From Nocardioides sp. dk884 (GTDB lineage Bacteria; Actinomycetota; Actinomycetes; Propionibacteriales; Nocardioidaceae): DNA of 64,000 nt. The stretch is from contig NZ_CP045649.1 of the NCBI RefSeq assembly GCF_009557055.1, positions 3,571,501 through 3,635,500 on the forward strand, given 5' to 3'. The notes below the pieces were generated by a model that saw only the letters and a program-made list of their open reading frames with translations, was not told where the DNA came from and made no database searches. The position numbers were made by a program, and so were the translations under genes. Below, in pieces: positions 32,654 to 41,683 of the stretch (within the stretch, counting starts at the first letter, position 1; each line of letters starts with the position of its first letter).

Positions 32654-34648
32654 TCAGGCGGTCGGCTTGCCGGCGAGCCGGGCCAGCGCCTGGCGCACGA
32701 TCCCGGGATCGGTGGTCGTCCACATCGACGGCAGGCTGGCCTTGAGGAAGCCGCCGTAGCGGGCGGTCGCCAGTCGGGGGTCGAGGACCGCGACCACACC
32801 GCGGTCGGAGGTGGTGCGGATCAGGCGTCCGGCGCCCTGGGCCATCAGCAGCGCGGCGTGGGTGGCGGCGACCTGCATGAAGCCGTTGCCGCCGGCCTTG
32901 TCGGCCGCCTTCTGCCGCGCCGACATCAGCGGGTCGTCGGGTCGCGGGAACGGGATCCGGTCGATCAGCACCAGCTGGCAGGTCTCGCCCGGGACGTCGA
33001 GGCCCTGCCAGAGCGTCAGCGTGCCGAACAGGCAGGTGTGCGGGTCGGCGACGAACTGCTTGGCCAGCTCGGGCAGCTGGGCGTCGCCCTGCGCGAGCGT
33101 GGTGAGGTGCGGCAGCCGCTTGCGGACCTCCTCGGCCGCGGCCTCGGCCGCGCGGCGCGAGGAGAACAGGCCGAGCGCCCGGCCGTCGGCGGCGTCGATG
33201 AGCTCCACGATCTCGTCGAGCTGGGCCTTGACCAGCCCGTCGCGCCCCGGCGGCGGGAGGTGGCGGGCGACGTAGAGGATGCCCTGCTGGCCATAGTCGA
33301 ACGGCGACCCGACGTCGAGACCCCGCCAGGGCTGGCCCTCCCCCGGTGCGGCCGCGGTCGGCGAGCCGTCGATGATCCGCTCGGACGGCTTGAGCCCGAC
33401 GCTCGTCGCCACCGAGCTGAAGTCGCCACCCAGCATCAGCGTGGCGGAGGTGAACACGACGGTCTTCTCGTTGAGCAGCTTGTCGCGCATCTGGCCCCAG
33501 ACCTGCAGCGGCGCCACGCACAGGCGCGGGGGCATCCGCTCGGAGCCCTCGGTCATCCACAGCACGTCGGAGTCGAGCTCGGCGGCCATCCGCTCCGCGG
33601 TCGTGAAGACCTCCTGCAGGGTGCCGCGGGCTTGGGTGCGGCCGGCGTCGGCCTCCCCGTCGCGGTCCTTGTCCTTGGGGAACGCCGAGATCGCCGCACG
33701 CGCGCTGTCGCGGACCAGCACGAGCGCGTCGCCGAGGTCGAGCGGGAGCTGCTCGAGGCGACCCGGCCGGGCCTCGCCCATCGCGGCGCGCAGCGCGTCG
33801 GCGGCGTCGGAGAGGTCGTCGGCCTCGCTGCCGTCGACGTAGCGCTGCGCGCGCCGGGCGGCCCGCTCCACCTCGGCGGCCCACAGCTCGTCGGTGGCGG
33901 CCTGGGTGACCCGCTGGGTCAGCTCGTGGGCCTCGTCGATCACCACGACGTTGTAGTCGGGGATCATCGGGACGCCCTCGACCGCGTCGATGGCCAGCAG
34001 CGAGTGGTTGGTGATGATCAGGTGGGACTTCTGGGCCTTCTCCTTGGCCAGCTCGGCGAAGCACTCCTGGCCGAACGGGCACTTGGCGGCGCCGAGGCAC
34101 TCACGGTGGCTGACGCTGACCTGGCGCCACTCCTTGTCGGTGTGGCGCGGGGCGTTGTCGCGCTCGCCGCTGCCGCCGTCCTCGGCCTCCTTGTCGGCCC
34201 AGGCGCGCAGCTCGAGCACCTTGGCGCCCATCGAGCCCTCCGGCAGCTGCACCAGCGCGCCCTGGTCGTCCGGCACGCCCTCGCGGACCCGGTGGAGGCA
34301 GGCGTAGTTGGAACGGCCCTTGAGCACGGCGTACGACGTGTCGACGCCCGGCTGGCCCTTGAGCGCGGTGGTCAGGCGCGGGATGTCGCGCTCGACGAGC
34401 TGGTGCTGCAGCGCCAGCGTCGCGGTGGCGACCACGACGCGCTCGCGGTGCAGCAGGCTGGGCACGAGGTAGGCCAGCGACTTGCCGGTGCCGGTGCCGG
34501 CCTGGACGAGCAGGTGCTGCTCGTCCTCCATCGCCCGACCGACCGCCTCGGCCATCTGTACCTGCCCGGCGCGCTCGCTGCCGCCGAGCGCACGCACGGC
34601 CGTCGCGAGGACGTCGCGGACGGAGGTCTGCTCGACAGTGGAGGACAC
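32654..34648 (-). CDS. DinG/XPD-family ATP-dependent DNA helicase
   Basis: A 664-residue superfamily 2 helicase that unwinds DNA 5' to 3'. Walker A is QAGTGTGKSLAYLVPSLL near residue 50; DEAHEL is near 240. Four Cys between them (NYACLHR, RECLGAAKCPFGQECF) would hold the 4Fe-4S cluster of XPD/DinG proteins. The late motifs are LFGTLTLWQGLDVPG and QGAGRLIRTTSDRG. It acts in DNA repair or R-loop removal. It lies close to lexA, but no SOS box was seen at its own start, which is 43 nt from the next gene on the same strand. Confidence 0.93.
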   Translation of the reverse strand: MSSTVEQTSVRDVLATAVRALGGSERAGQVQMAEAVGRAMEDEQHLLVQAGTGTGKSLAYLVPSLLHRERVVVATATLALQHQLVERDIPRLTTALKGQPGVDTSYAVLKGRSNYACLHRVREGVPDDQGALVQLPEGSMGAKVLELRAWADKEAEDGGSGERDNAPRHTDKEWRQVSVSHRECLGAAKCPFGQECFAELAKEKAQKSHLIITNHSLLAIDAVEGVPMIPDYNVVVIDEAHELTQRVTQAATDELWAAEVERAARRAQRYVDGSEADDLSDAADALRAAMGEARPGRLEQLPLDLGDALVLVRDSARAAISAFPKDKDRDGEADAGRTQARGTLQEVFTTAERMAAELDSDVLWMTEGSERMPPRLCVAPLQVWGQMRDKLLNEKTVVFTSATLMLGGDFSSVATSVGLKPSERIIDGSPTAAAPGEGQPWRGLDVGSPFDYGQQGILYVARHLPPPGRDGLVKAQLDEIVELIDAADGRALGLFSSRRAAEAAAEEVRKRLPHLTTLAQGDAQLPELAKQFVADPHTCLFGTLTLWQGLDVPGETCQLVLIDRIPFPRPDDPLMSARQKAADKAGGNGFMQVAATHAALLMAQGAGRLIRTTSDRGVVAVLDPRLATARYGGFLKASLPSMWTTTDPGIVRQALARLAGKPTA

Positions 34649-34691
34649 CGGAGAACCCTAACCGCGGCCACCGACGATGCCGACGGCGTCC

Positions 34692-35465
34692 TCACAACCG
34701 TGTGAGCACCGCCGCGACGTGCTCGCCGAACGCCGTGTGGCCCTCGGGTGTGAGGTGCAGCCCGTCGGGGAGGTAGGGCAGCGTGAGCCCGCTCGTCGAG
34801 ACGTACGTCGCGCCGTGCCGGGCGGCCAGGCGGGCCAGCAGCGCGTCCACGCGCCGGGCCTGCTCGGTGCGCGCCGGGGCGAGCGGCGGGCCGACCACCA
34901 CGAGCGGGCGGGCGCCGACGGCCTGGGTCAGCCGCGTGAAGCCCGCGACGATCTCGGCGTGGCGCTGGTCGTGGTCGTTGAGACCGCCCTCGACGACGAC
35001 GACCTCGGCGTCCGGGTGGGCGCGCAGCGCGTCCGCGGCGCGGGTGGCGAAGGAGACGTCCCCGCACCCGCTCGCCGCGCGGCTGAAGCCGGAACCGGAG
35101 AACCCCGCCACCCGCAGGCGCCCGTCGAGACGCGTGGGCCAGGCCGCGAGCGGGTCCTCGAGCAGCAGGCCGGCGGCGTAGGAGTCGCCGACCACGAGCA
35201 CCGAGCGCCCGGTCCCGGTCACGGTGCCGGCGCGGTCGGTGGCGGCGGCCGTGAAGCGCTCACAGCGCCCGGCGTCCCCGCCGATGGCCTGGCCGGCCAC
35301 CCACACGGTCCCGGTGGCGCCCACGACGAGGGCGGCGAGGACCGCGGCCAGCCGGCGACGGCGCCGTGACCGTCCCTGGGACACTCCCTGGGGCACTCCC
35401 GGCGACACCCGCCCGCCCGCCTGCGCGGACGGGTCACCGATGAGAGGGGCCCCGCGACGTACCAC
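34692..35465 (-). CDS. SGNH/GDSL-type hydrolase, membrane-anchored or secreted
   Basis: About 257 residues. A basic stretch (GRSRRRRRL) and one hydrophobic helix (AAVLAALVVGATGTVWVAG) precede an SGNH esterase domain with SVLVVGDSYAAG (Ser, block I), VVVEGGLNDHD (Asn, block III) and PDGLHLTPEGH (Asp and His, block V). Likely an extracellular esterase or acetylhydrolase; substrate unknown. The start is uncertain: the GTG used here has GACAAT 6 nt upstream, and an in-frame TTG lies 18 nt earlier. Confidence 0.8.
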   Translation of the reverse strand: MVRRGAPLIGDPSAQAGGRVSPGVPQGVSQGRSRRRRRLAAVLAALVVGATGTVWVAGQAIGGDAGRCERFTAAATDRAGTVTGTGRSVLVVGDSYAAGLLLEDPLAAWPTRLDGRLRVAGFSGSGFSRAASGCGDVSFATRAADALRAHPDAEVVVVEGGLNDHDQRHAEIVAGFTRLTQAVGARPLVVVGPPLAPARTEQARRVDALLARLAARHGATYVSTSGLTLPYLPDGLHLTPEGHTAFGEHVAAVLTRL

Positions 35466-35587
35466 CGCACCATTGTCGGACAACCCGGCGCCGACGGCAC
35501 CCGGTTCGCGCGGTTGGGTGGCACCGTGACCGATTTCGTCATCTGACCCGGCACGCCCCGGTGCGTGACCGGGGCGCGCCGAGCCGG

Positions 35588-37153
35588 TCAGGCGGGAGCG
35601 CGGACGGCGTACTCCTCGAGCTCGCCGGCGAGGTCGGCGTTGGCGCGACCACTGACCAGCGAGCCGTCGGCGGTGTGCTCCAGGGAATCGATCTCGCCCT
35701 GCTGGTGGATCCGGTTGACCAGGTCGCCGCGCTCGTAGGGCAGCAGCACCCGGAACTCCACGTCGGGGTGGGGCAGCTCGCTCTCGATCACCGCCAGCGC
35801 CTCGGGGATGCCCTCGCCGGTCTTGGCCGAGACCACCACGCAGTGCGGCTCGCGCTGCTGGAGCCGGGCGATCACCATCGGATCGGCCTGGTCGGCCTTG
35901 TTGATGACGATCAGCTCGGGGACCCCGGCGGCGTCGATGTCGGCCAGCACCGCGCGGACCGCGGAGATCTGGCCCTCCGGGTCGGGGTGCGAGCCGTCCA
36001 CGACGTGCAGGATCAGGTCGGCGTCGGCGACCTCCTCCAGCGTGGAGCGGAACGCCTCGACCAGCTGGTGGGGCAGGTGGCGCACGAAGCCGACGGTGTC
36101 GCTCATCGTGTAGACGCGCCCGTCGTCGGTCGTGGTGCGACGCGTGGTCGGGTCCAGCGTGGCGAACAGCGAGTCCTCCACCAGCACGCCGGCGTTGGTG
36201 AGCCGGTTGAGCAGCGAGGACTTGCCGGCGTTGGTGTAGCCAGCGATCGCGACGCTGGGGATCTGGTGGCGACGACGCTCCGAGCGCTTGGTGTCGCGGG
36301 TCCCCTTCATCTCCTTCAGCTCGCGGCGCAGCTTGGCGATCTTGGTGTTGATGCGGCGCCGGTCGGTCTCGATCTTGGTCTCACCGGGACCGCGGCCGCC
36401 GATACCGGCACCGCCGGCGACCCGACCACCGACCTGGCGCGAGAGGTTGCCACCCCAGCCGCGCAGGCGCTGCTTCATGTAGCTGAGCTGCGCCAGCTCG
36501 ACCTGCGCCTGGCCCTCCTTGGACTTCGCGTGCTGGGCGAAGATGTCGAGGATCAGCGCGGTGCGGTCGACGACCTTGACCTTGAGCCGGTCCTCGAGGT
36601 TGCGCAGCTGGCTGGGGGCCAGCTCGCCGTCACAGATCACGGTGTCGGCGCCGGTGGCGGCGACGATCTCCTTGAGTCCCTCGACCTTGCCGCGGCCGAT
36701 GTACGTCGCGGGGTCGGGCGTCTGGCGGCGCTGGTAGATGGCCTCCAGCACCTCCGAGCCGGCGGTCTCGGCGAGCAGCGCGAGCTCGGCCATGGAGTTC
36801 TCGGCGTCCTCGACCGATCCCTCGGTCCAGACACCGACCAGCACGACGCGCTCGAGGCGCAGCTGGCGGTACTCGACCTCGGTGATGTCCTCGAGGTCGG
36901 TGCGCAGGGTGGCGACGCGACGCAGGGCGTGGCGCTCGGCCAGCTCCATCGCGCCGACGGTCGGCTCCTCCTCGGGGTCCGGCTCGTCGGCCCAATCGGA
37001 GGCACCGTCGGAGGTGTCCTCGGCGAACGGCTCGTCGTCGGGCTCCTCGGTCGCCGTGTCGAGGCGGTCCGTGGCCGGGTCGGTGTCGTCCCAGCCGGTG
37101 GTCTCCTCGAGCTCGTGGTCGAGGCTGAAGTGAGATGCAGAAGAGTTCGTCAT
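35588..37153 (-). CDS. hflX: Ribosome-associated GTPase HflX
   Basis: A 521-residue HflX, a GTPase that binds the 50S subunit and splits stalled ribosomes. The N-terminal HflX domain includes ATYIGRGKVEGLKEIV near residue 150 and the basic coil before GGRVAGGAGIGGRGPGETKIE. The G domain has AGYTNAGKSSLLNRLTNAG (G1), DTVGFVRHLPHQL (G3) and VINKADQAD (G4). The acidic N-terminal 75 residues extend the usual family length. GGAAGG precedes the ATG. It belongs to the conserved miaA-dapF-hflX-lexA neighbourhood. Confidence 0.95.
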   Translation of the reverse strand: MTNSSASHFSLDHELEETTGWDDTDPATDRLDTATEEPDDEPFAEDTSDGASDWADEPDPEEEPTVGAMELAERHALRRVATLRTDLEDITEVEYRQLRLERVVLVGVWTEGSVEDAENSMAELALLAETAGSEVLEAIYQRRQTPDPATYIGRGKVEGLKEIVAATGADTVICDGELAPSQLRNLEDRLKVKVVDRTALILDIFAQHAKSKEGQAQVELAQLSYMKQRLRGWGGNLSRQVGGRVAGGAGIGGRGPGETKIETDRRRINTKIAKLRRELKEMKGTRDTKRSERRRHQIPSVAIAGYTNAGKSSLLNRLTNAGVLVEDSLFATLDPTTRRTTTDDGRVYTMSDTVGFVRHLPHQLVEAFRSTLEEVADADLILHVVDGSHPDPEGQISAVRAVLADIDAAGVPELIVINKADQADPMVIARLQQREPHCVVVSAKTGEGIPEALAVIESELPHPDVEFRVLLPYERGDLVNRIHQQGEIDSLEHTADGSLVSGRANADLAGELEEYAVRAPA

Positions 37154-37264
37154 ACGCCTTCCAGAGTAGGTCCCCGGGTGAACGCCCGCGACCGATTAAC
37201 TATGCCCGGCGTCCAGGACCCGCTCGGTACCCCGGACCGGAAGGACTCAGCCCTCTCCCCCCGC

Positions 37265-38041
37265 TCACTTCGGAGGCATCCGGATGCCGCCGTCGACGCG
37301 GACGACCTCGCCGTTCATGTAGGAGTTGGTGAGGCACTCCAGCACCATCGAGGCGAGCTCGTCGGGGCTGCCGAGGCGCCGCGGGAACAGCACCGACTCC
37401 CCCAGCTTGGCCTTGAACGCCTCCGACTCGGGGCCCTCGCCGTAGATCGGGGTGTCGATCAGGCCGGGGGCCACGGTGTTGAGCCGGATCCCGGCGGCGG
37501 CCAGGTCGCGGGCGACCGGCAGCGTCATGCCGACCACGCCGCCCTTGGAGGCGGAGTACGACGCCTGCCCGATCTGGCCGTCGAAGGCCGCCACGCTGGC
37601 GAGGTTGACGATCGCTCCGCGGCACCCGTCGGCGTCGGGCTCGTTGCCGCTCATCGCGGTCGCGGCCTGGCGGACCATGTCGAAGGTGCCGATCAGGTTG
37701 ATCGCGACGACCTTGGTGAAGGCCTCCAGGGAGTGCGCGGACTCCAGCGTGCCGTCGCGCCCGATGGTGCGCTGGGCGAACCCGATGCCGGCGGAGTTGA
37801 CCACCGCGCGCAGCGGCGCGAGCTGGGCGGCGAGCTCGACGGCCGCGGTGATCTCCTCGGTGCGGGTGACGTCGACGTGCGCGAAGACGCCGCCGATCTC
37901 GTCGGCGAGGCTCTGGCCGCGCTCGTCCTGCAGGTCCGCGACCACGACGCGCGCGCCGCGGGCGGCGAGCTGCCGGGCAGCGGCGGCCCCGATGCCCGAG
38001 GCTCCGCCGGTGACGATCGCGCTTGCTCCGTTGATGTCCAT
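37265..38041 (-). CDS. SDR-family 3-hydroxyacyl-CoA dehydrogenase-like oxidoreductase
   Basis: A 258-residue short-chain dehydrogenase. The Rossmann nucleotide site is TGGASGIGAAAARQLAARG, with Asp in VVADLQDE favouring NAD. The catalytic Ser is in NLASVAAFDG and the YSASKGG motif gives Tyr and Lys. The pattern with IGFAQRTIGRDG and the SVLFPRRLGSPDE end recalls human type II 3-hydroxyacyl-CoA dehydrogenase and FabG-like proteins for beta-oxidation. No Shine-Dalgarno; TATGCT lies exactly 7 nt before the ATG, so the message is probably leaderless and the ATG 12 nt upstream is not used. Confidence 0.88.
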   Translation of the reverse strand: MDINGASAIVTGGASGIGAAAARQLAARGARVVVADLQDERGQSLADEIGGVFAHVDVTRTEEITAAVELAAQLAPLRAVVNSAGIGFAQRTIGRDGTLESAHSLEAFTKVVAINLIGTFDMVRQAATAMSGNEPDADGCRGAIVNLASVAAFDGQIGQASYSASKGGVVGMTLPVARDLAAAGIRLNTVAPGLIDTPIYGEGPESEAFKAKLGESVLFPRRLGSPDELASMVLECLTNSYMNGEVVRVDGGIRMPPK

Positions 38042-38048
38042 GCGCCGG

Positions 38049-38079
38049 AGCATAGGGGCGAGGGTGCGATGTGCGTCAC
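38049..38079 (-). promoter_or_regulatory. Promoter of the SDR gene
   Basis: On the minus strand GTGACG (38079-38074) and TATGCT (38054-38049) with a 19-bp spacer. The start codon falls at the expected transcription start. Confidence 0.45.
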
Positions 38080-38132
38080 GTGGGTCGGATCACAGGAGAC
38101 GCTGCGCGCCGGCGTACGTCCCGAGGCTCGAC

Positions 38133-38180
38133 TCGACCGGTCGACACCCTCGATTCAACGCTCAGAAGTCTCGATTCAAC
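38133..38180. promoter_or_regulatory. Palindrome plus CTCGATTCAAC direct repeats upstream of the SDR gene
   Basis: TCGACCGGTCGA (38133-38144) is a perfect palindrome. CTCGATTCAAC occurs twice (38149-38159 and 38170-38180) with a 21-bp period, two helical turns. Likely binding sites for an unidentified regulator of the SDR gene. Confidence 0.4.
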
Positions 38181-38192
38181 CGACGGGCCGGG

Positions 38193-39053
38193 TCACAGGG
38201 CGGTGGTCCCCCGGGCGACGAGGACGGCTGGGCCGGTGAGGAGCACCCGGCCCTCGGTGGTCCAGGTGATCGACAGCGAGCCGCCGGGGACGTCGACGCG
38301 GTACGTCGCGTCGGCCGCGGGGGGCGAGCCGATCGTGCCGTGGTGCTCGTGGATGGCGGTGGCGACCATGACCGCGCAGGCGCCGGTGCCGCAGGAGCGG
38401 GTCTCCCCCGAGCCGCGCTCGTGGACGCGCATCTCGACGTGGTGCGGGCCGCGCGGGACGACGAACTCGACGTTGACGCCGTGCGGGTAGACCTCCGGGT
38501 CGTACGCCGGGGACTCCAGCAGCGACCCGACCGGGCCGGCGGGGTCCAGCGACTCCACCCGGGCCACCGCGTGCGGGTTGCCCATGTCGACGTGCAGCGC
38601 CGGCCAGGTGTGCGCGCCGACCGAGACCACCGTGCCGCCCAGGACGCGAGCCACGCCCATGTCCACGGTGACCGCGTCGCCGTCGACGGTGACGGTCTTG
38701 ATCCCGTCGCGGGTGCCGACCGGGATCGGGGCGCCGGCGTCGACCAGGCCCGCCTCGACCAGGTGGCGCGCGAAGACGCGCACCCCGTTGCCGCACATCT
38801 CCGAGACCGAGCCGTCGGCGTTGCGGTAGTCCATGAACCAGGTCGCCTCGGCCGGGTCGACGTGATCGCGCGCGGCGGCGTACGCCTCGGTGCGCACCAC
38901 GCGCAGCACGCCGTCGCCGCCGATGCCGGCACGCCGGTCGCACAGCGCGCGGACCCGGGCGGCGTCCAGCTCGCCGTGCACGGCGGTGTCGTGGTCGGGC
39001 AGGATCACGAAGTCGTTCTCGGTGCCGTGACCCTTGAGGAACTCGTAGTGCAT
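38193..39053 (-). CDS. dapF: Diaminopimelate epimerase
   Basis: A 286-residue DapF, which converts LL- to meso-diaminopimelate for lysine and peptidoglycan synthesis. Both catalytic cysteines are present: SEMCGNGVRVFAR and GETRSCGTGACAV. The N-terminus MHYEFLKGHGTENDFVIL is typical. Its ATG overlaps the last base of the upstream PPOX gene stop (TGATG), so the two are coupled. Confidence 0.97.
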   Translation of the reverse strand: MHYEFLKGHGTENDFVILPDHDTAVHGELDAARVRALCDRRAGIGGDGVLRVVRTEAYAAARDHVDPAEATWFMDYRNADGSVSEMCGNGVRVFARHLVEAGLVDAGAPIPVGTRDGIKTVTVDGDAVTVDMGVARVLGGTVVSVGAHTWPALHVDMGNPHAVARVESLDPAGPVGSLLESPAYDPEVYPHGVNVEFVVPRGPHHVEMRVHERGSGETRSCGTGACAVMVATAIHEHHGTIGSPPAADATYRVDVPGGSLSITWTTEGRVLLTGPAVLVARGTTAL

Positions 39054-39706
39054 CAGGCGTAGAGCCCCTTCGCGTAGTTCTCCGGACGGTAGTGCTCGTC
39101 GAGCTCGGCCAGGCTCATCCCGGTCGGCTCGGTCTCGGCGGCCAGCACCGCGCGCCGCGGCACCACCGCCTCGGGGTCCCAGGTCTCGGGGTCCCACAGC
39201 CCCGAGCGCAGGAACGCCTTGGCGCAGTGGGAGAACAGCTCCTCGATCTCGACCACCACCGCCAGCACCGGTCGGTGACCGCGCACCACCATCTCCTCGA
39301 AGAAGGGGGCGTCGCTGACCAGGCGGGCGCGGCCGTTGATGCGCAGCGTGTCGCCGCGGCCGGGGATGAAGAACTCCAGCCCGACGTGCGGGTTCTCCAC
39401 GATGTTGCGATAGCCGTCGGCGCGCCGGTTGCCCGGTCGCTCGGCCAGCGCGATCGTGCGCTCGTCGATGACGTGGACCAACGAGCCGGCCGGGTCGCCC
39501 TTGGGCGAGGCGTCGCACTCCCCCGCCGCCGAGGCGGTCGCCATCACGCAGAACGGCGAGGCCGCCAGCCAGGCGCGGTCCGCCTCGAGCAGCGCGTGGC
39601 GGGCCTTGTCGCGGGCCCGCGGCTGCGGCTCCCCGATCACCTCGAGGAGCTCCTCGACGCTGGCGATCGTCGCCCAGTCGGGCGGCGGCTGGGTCGACGG
39701 GTTCAC
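39053..39706 (-). CDS. PPOX-class FMN flavoprotein, MSMEG_1061-like
   Basis: A 217-residue member of the pyridoxamine 5'-phosphate oxidase-like split-barrel family. Recognisable are SPFCVMATASAAGECDASPKGDPAG near residue 50, FFIPGRGDTLRINGRARLVSD, and AFLRSGLWDPETWDPE, which fit the MSMEG_1061 family. It probably binds FMN and reduces an unknown substrate. It is directly upstream of dapF and overlaps it by one base. Confidence 0.85.
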   Translation of the reverse strand: MNPSTQPPPDWATIASVEELLEVIGEPQPRARDKARHALLEADRAWLAASPFCVMATASAAGECDASPKGDPAGSLVHVIDERTIALAERPGNRRADGYRNIVENPHVGLEFFIPGRGDTLRINGRARLVSDAPFFEEMVVRGHRPVLAVVVEIEELFSHCAKAFLRSGLWDPETWDPEAVVPRRAVLAAETEPTGMSLAELDEHYRPENYAKGLYA

Positions 39707-39737
39707 CCGCCCAACCTACCCAGTCCGCCGCCCGCCG

Positions 39738-39757
39738 GGCTCAGCGCGGCTCAGCGC
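39738..39757. repeat. Tandem duplication of GGCTCAGCGC at the ggt stop
   Basis: Two adjacent 10-mers (39738-39747 and 39748-39757). The right copy holds the real TGA stop of ggt (minus strand), the left copy another TGA in a different frame. Confidence 0.75.
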
Positions 39758-41601
39758 ACCGGCTTCACCACGGCCGCGCTGCCGCCGCCGCGCCGCTCCG
39801 GCTCGGCCACCGCGGTGAGCCGGCCGCGCGGGCCGAAGCCGATCGCGGTGGCCGCCCCGATCTCCGCGGCGCTGGTGAACGCATCGCCCGAGGGCGTCAG
39901 GGTGTGGCCGAGCGCCGTGAGGCCCGGGCCGAAGGCGTCGATGAACGCCGGCTCCGCGGTCACCGCGGCGGTGTTGCGCTGCGCGGCGCGCGGGGCCGCG
40001 ATCGCCTCGGGCAGGCTCAGGCCGCGGTCCACGACGCCCACGATCATCTGCAGCACCGTGGTGATGATCGTGGAGCCACCGGGTGAGCCGAGCGCGAGCA
40101 CCGGCTTGCCGTCACGGGTGATGATCGTCGGCGACATCGAGCTGCGCGGGCGCTTGCCGGGCTGGATCCGGTTCGGGTCCTGCGGGTCGTAGACGGTGCT
40201 GAAGTCGGTGAGCTCGTTGTTGAGCAGGAACCCGCGCCCCGGGACGACGATGCCCGAGCCACCGGTCTGCTCGATGGTGAGGGTGTACTCCACGACGTTG
40301 CCCCACCGGTCGGCCACGGTGAGGTTGGTGGTGGAGATGTTCTCGGTGTCCTCCGCGACCTCCCCGGCCGGCGCCGGAGCGTCGCAGCGCCCGTCGTACG
40401 ACGTGACATCCCCGGCGGCCACCGGCTTGGTCGCCGCCTGCGCCGGGTCGAGCTCGCAGGCGCGCTCCGCGGCGAACCGGTCGCTCAGCAGGTCGGAGAC
40501 CGGGACGTCGACGAAGGCGGGGTCGCCGACGTACTTGCCGCGGTCGGCGAAGGCCAGCGCGCTGGCCTCGAGGTAGTGGTGCATGGCCTCGGTGTCGTCA
40601 AGGTCCTCGAGGTCGAAGCGCTCCAGGATGTTGAGCGCCTCACCGATCGTGGTGCCGCCGCTGGAGGAGGGGGCCATGCCGTGCACGACCACGTCGCGGT
40701 AGCGGCTGCGGGTGGCCGCCTGCTTGGCGGTGCGGTACTCGCGCAGGTCGGCCAGCCGCATCCGGCCGGGCGGCACCGGCAGGTCGGTGGTGCGGGTCTT
40801 CGGGGGCGTGCGCACCGTGCGGACCACGTCGCGGGCCAGCGAGCCGCGGTAGAACGCCTCGGCGCCGCGGCGCGCGAGGAGGTCGTAGGTCTCGGCGAGG
40901 TCGCGGTTGCGCAGCACGCTGCCGACCCGCGGGGCCTTGCCACCGCGCAGGAACAGCTTGCGGGTCGAGGTGAAGGCGCCGAAGCGCTCGGCGTTGTCGT
41001 CGGTCTGGTCGTGGAAGGTCTGGTCGACCACGAAACCCTGGCGCGCGATCCGGGTGGCCGGCCGCAGCGCGTCGGCGAGCTCCCAGGTGCCCCAGCGACC
41101 CAGCGCGTCCTCCCAGGTGGCGGGGGTGCCCGGCACCCCGACGGACACGCCGCTGGTGACCAGCTCGGGGGTGAACCGGTACGGCTCCCCGGTGGCGGGG
41201 TCGATGAAGGAGTCCGAGCGCATCCGCGACGGCGCGGTCTCGCGGCCGTCGATGGTGCGCACCCGTCCGGTCTTCGCGTCGTAGTGCACGAAGTAGCCGC
41301 CGCCGCCGATCCCGGCGCTGTACGGCTCGGTCACCCCGAGGGTGGCCGCGGCTGCGACCGCCGCGTCGACGGCGTTGCCGCCGCGGCGCAGCACCCGCAG
41401 GCCCACCTGCGTGGCGTAGGGGTCCACCGTCGAGACCGCGCCGCCGGCACCGACGGCGGTGGCGACCTTGCGCGGCTCCGGCACGGCACCGTTCGGACCG
41501 TTCCCGCTGCCCGGTGGCGCGGCGGTGGCTCCGGGGGCGGTGGCGGGGACCGCCACCGCGGCGAGGCTGAGGGCGAGCAGGGCAGTGGCAGTGCGGCGCA
41601 T
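39751..41601 (-). CDS. ggt: Gamma-glutamyltransferase (glutathione hydrolase precursor)
   Basis: A 616-residue secreted N-terminal nucleophile hydrolase that transfers or hydrolyses gamma-glutamyl groups of glutathione and related compounds. A signal peptide (MRRTATALLALSLAAVAVPA) is present. The autocleavage/nucleophile Thr is in ENISTTNLTVADRWGNVV near residue 425, followed by the small subunit with GRGFLLNNELTDFS and PRSSMSPTIITRDGKPVLALGSPGGS. GGGAGG precedes the ATG. Fits typical length. Confidence 0.95.
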   Translation of the reverse strand: MRRTATALLALSLAAVAVPATAPGATAAPPGSGNGPNGAVPEPRKVATAVGAGGAVSTVDPYATQVGLRVLRRGGNAVDAAVAAAATLGVTEPYSAGIGGGGYFVHYDAKTGRVRTIDGRETAPSRMRSDSFIDPATGEPYRFTPELVTSGVSVGVPGTPATWEDALGRWGTWELADALRPATRIARQGFVVDQTFHDQTDDNAERFGAFTSTRKLFLRGGKAPRVGSVLRNRDLAETYDLLARRGAEAFYRGSLARDVVRTVRTPPKTRTTDLPVPPGRMRLADLREYRTAKQAATRSRYRDVVVHGMAPSSSGGTTIGEALNILERFDLEDLDDTEAMHHYLEASALAFADRGKYVGDPAFVDVPVSDLLSDRFAAERACELDPAQAATKPVAAGDVTSYDGRCDAPAPAGEVAEDTENISTTNLTVADRWGNVVEYTLTIEQTGGSGIVVPGRGFLLNNELTDFSTVYDPQDPNRIQPGKRPRSSMSPTIITRDGKPVLALGSPGGSTIITTVLQMIVGVVDRGLSLPEAIAAPRAAQRNTAAVTAEPAFIDAFGPGLTALGHTLTPSGDAFTSAAEIGAATAIGFGPRGRLTAVAEPERRGGGSAAVVKPVR

Positions 41602-41683
41602 GGTGGTCCTCCCGTGACGTGCGGTCCATGCCCCGTGTACCCCGTTTCCGTGATCCTGCTCGCACCGGCCACGCGGCGTCTCC

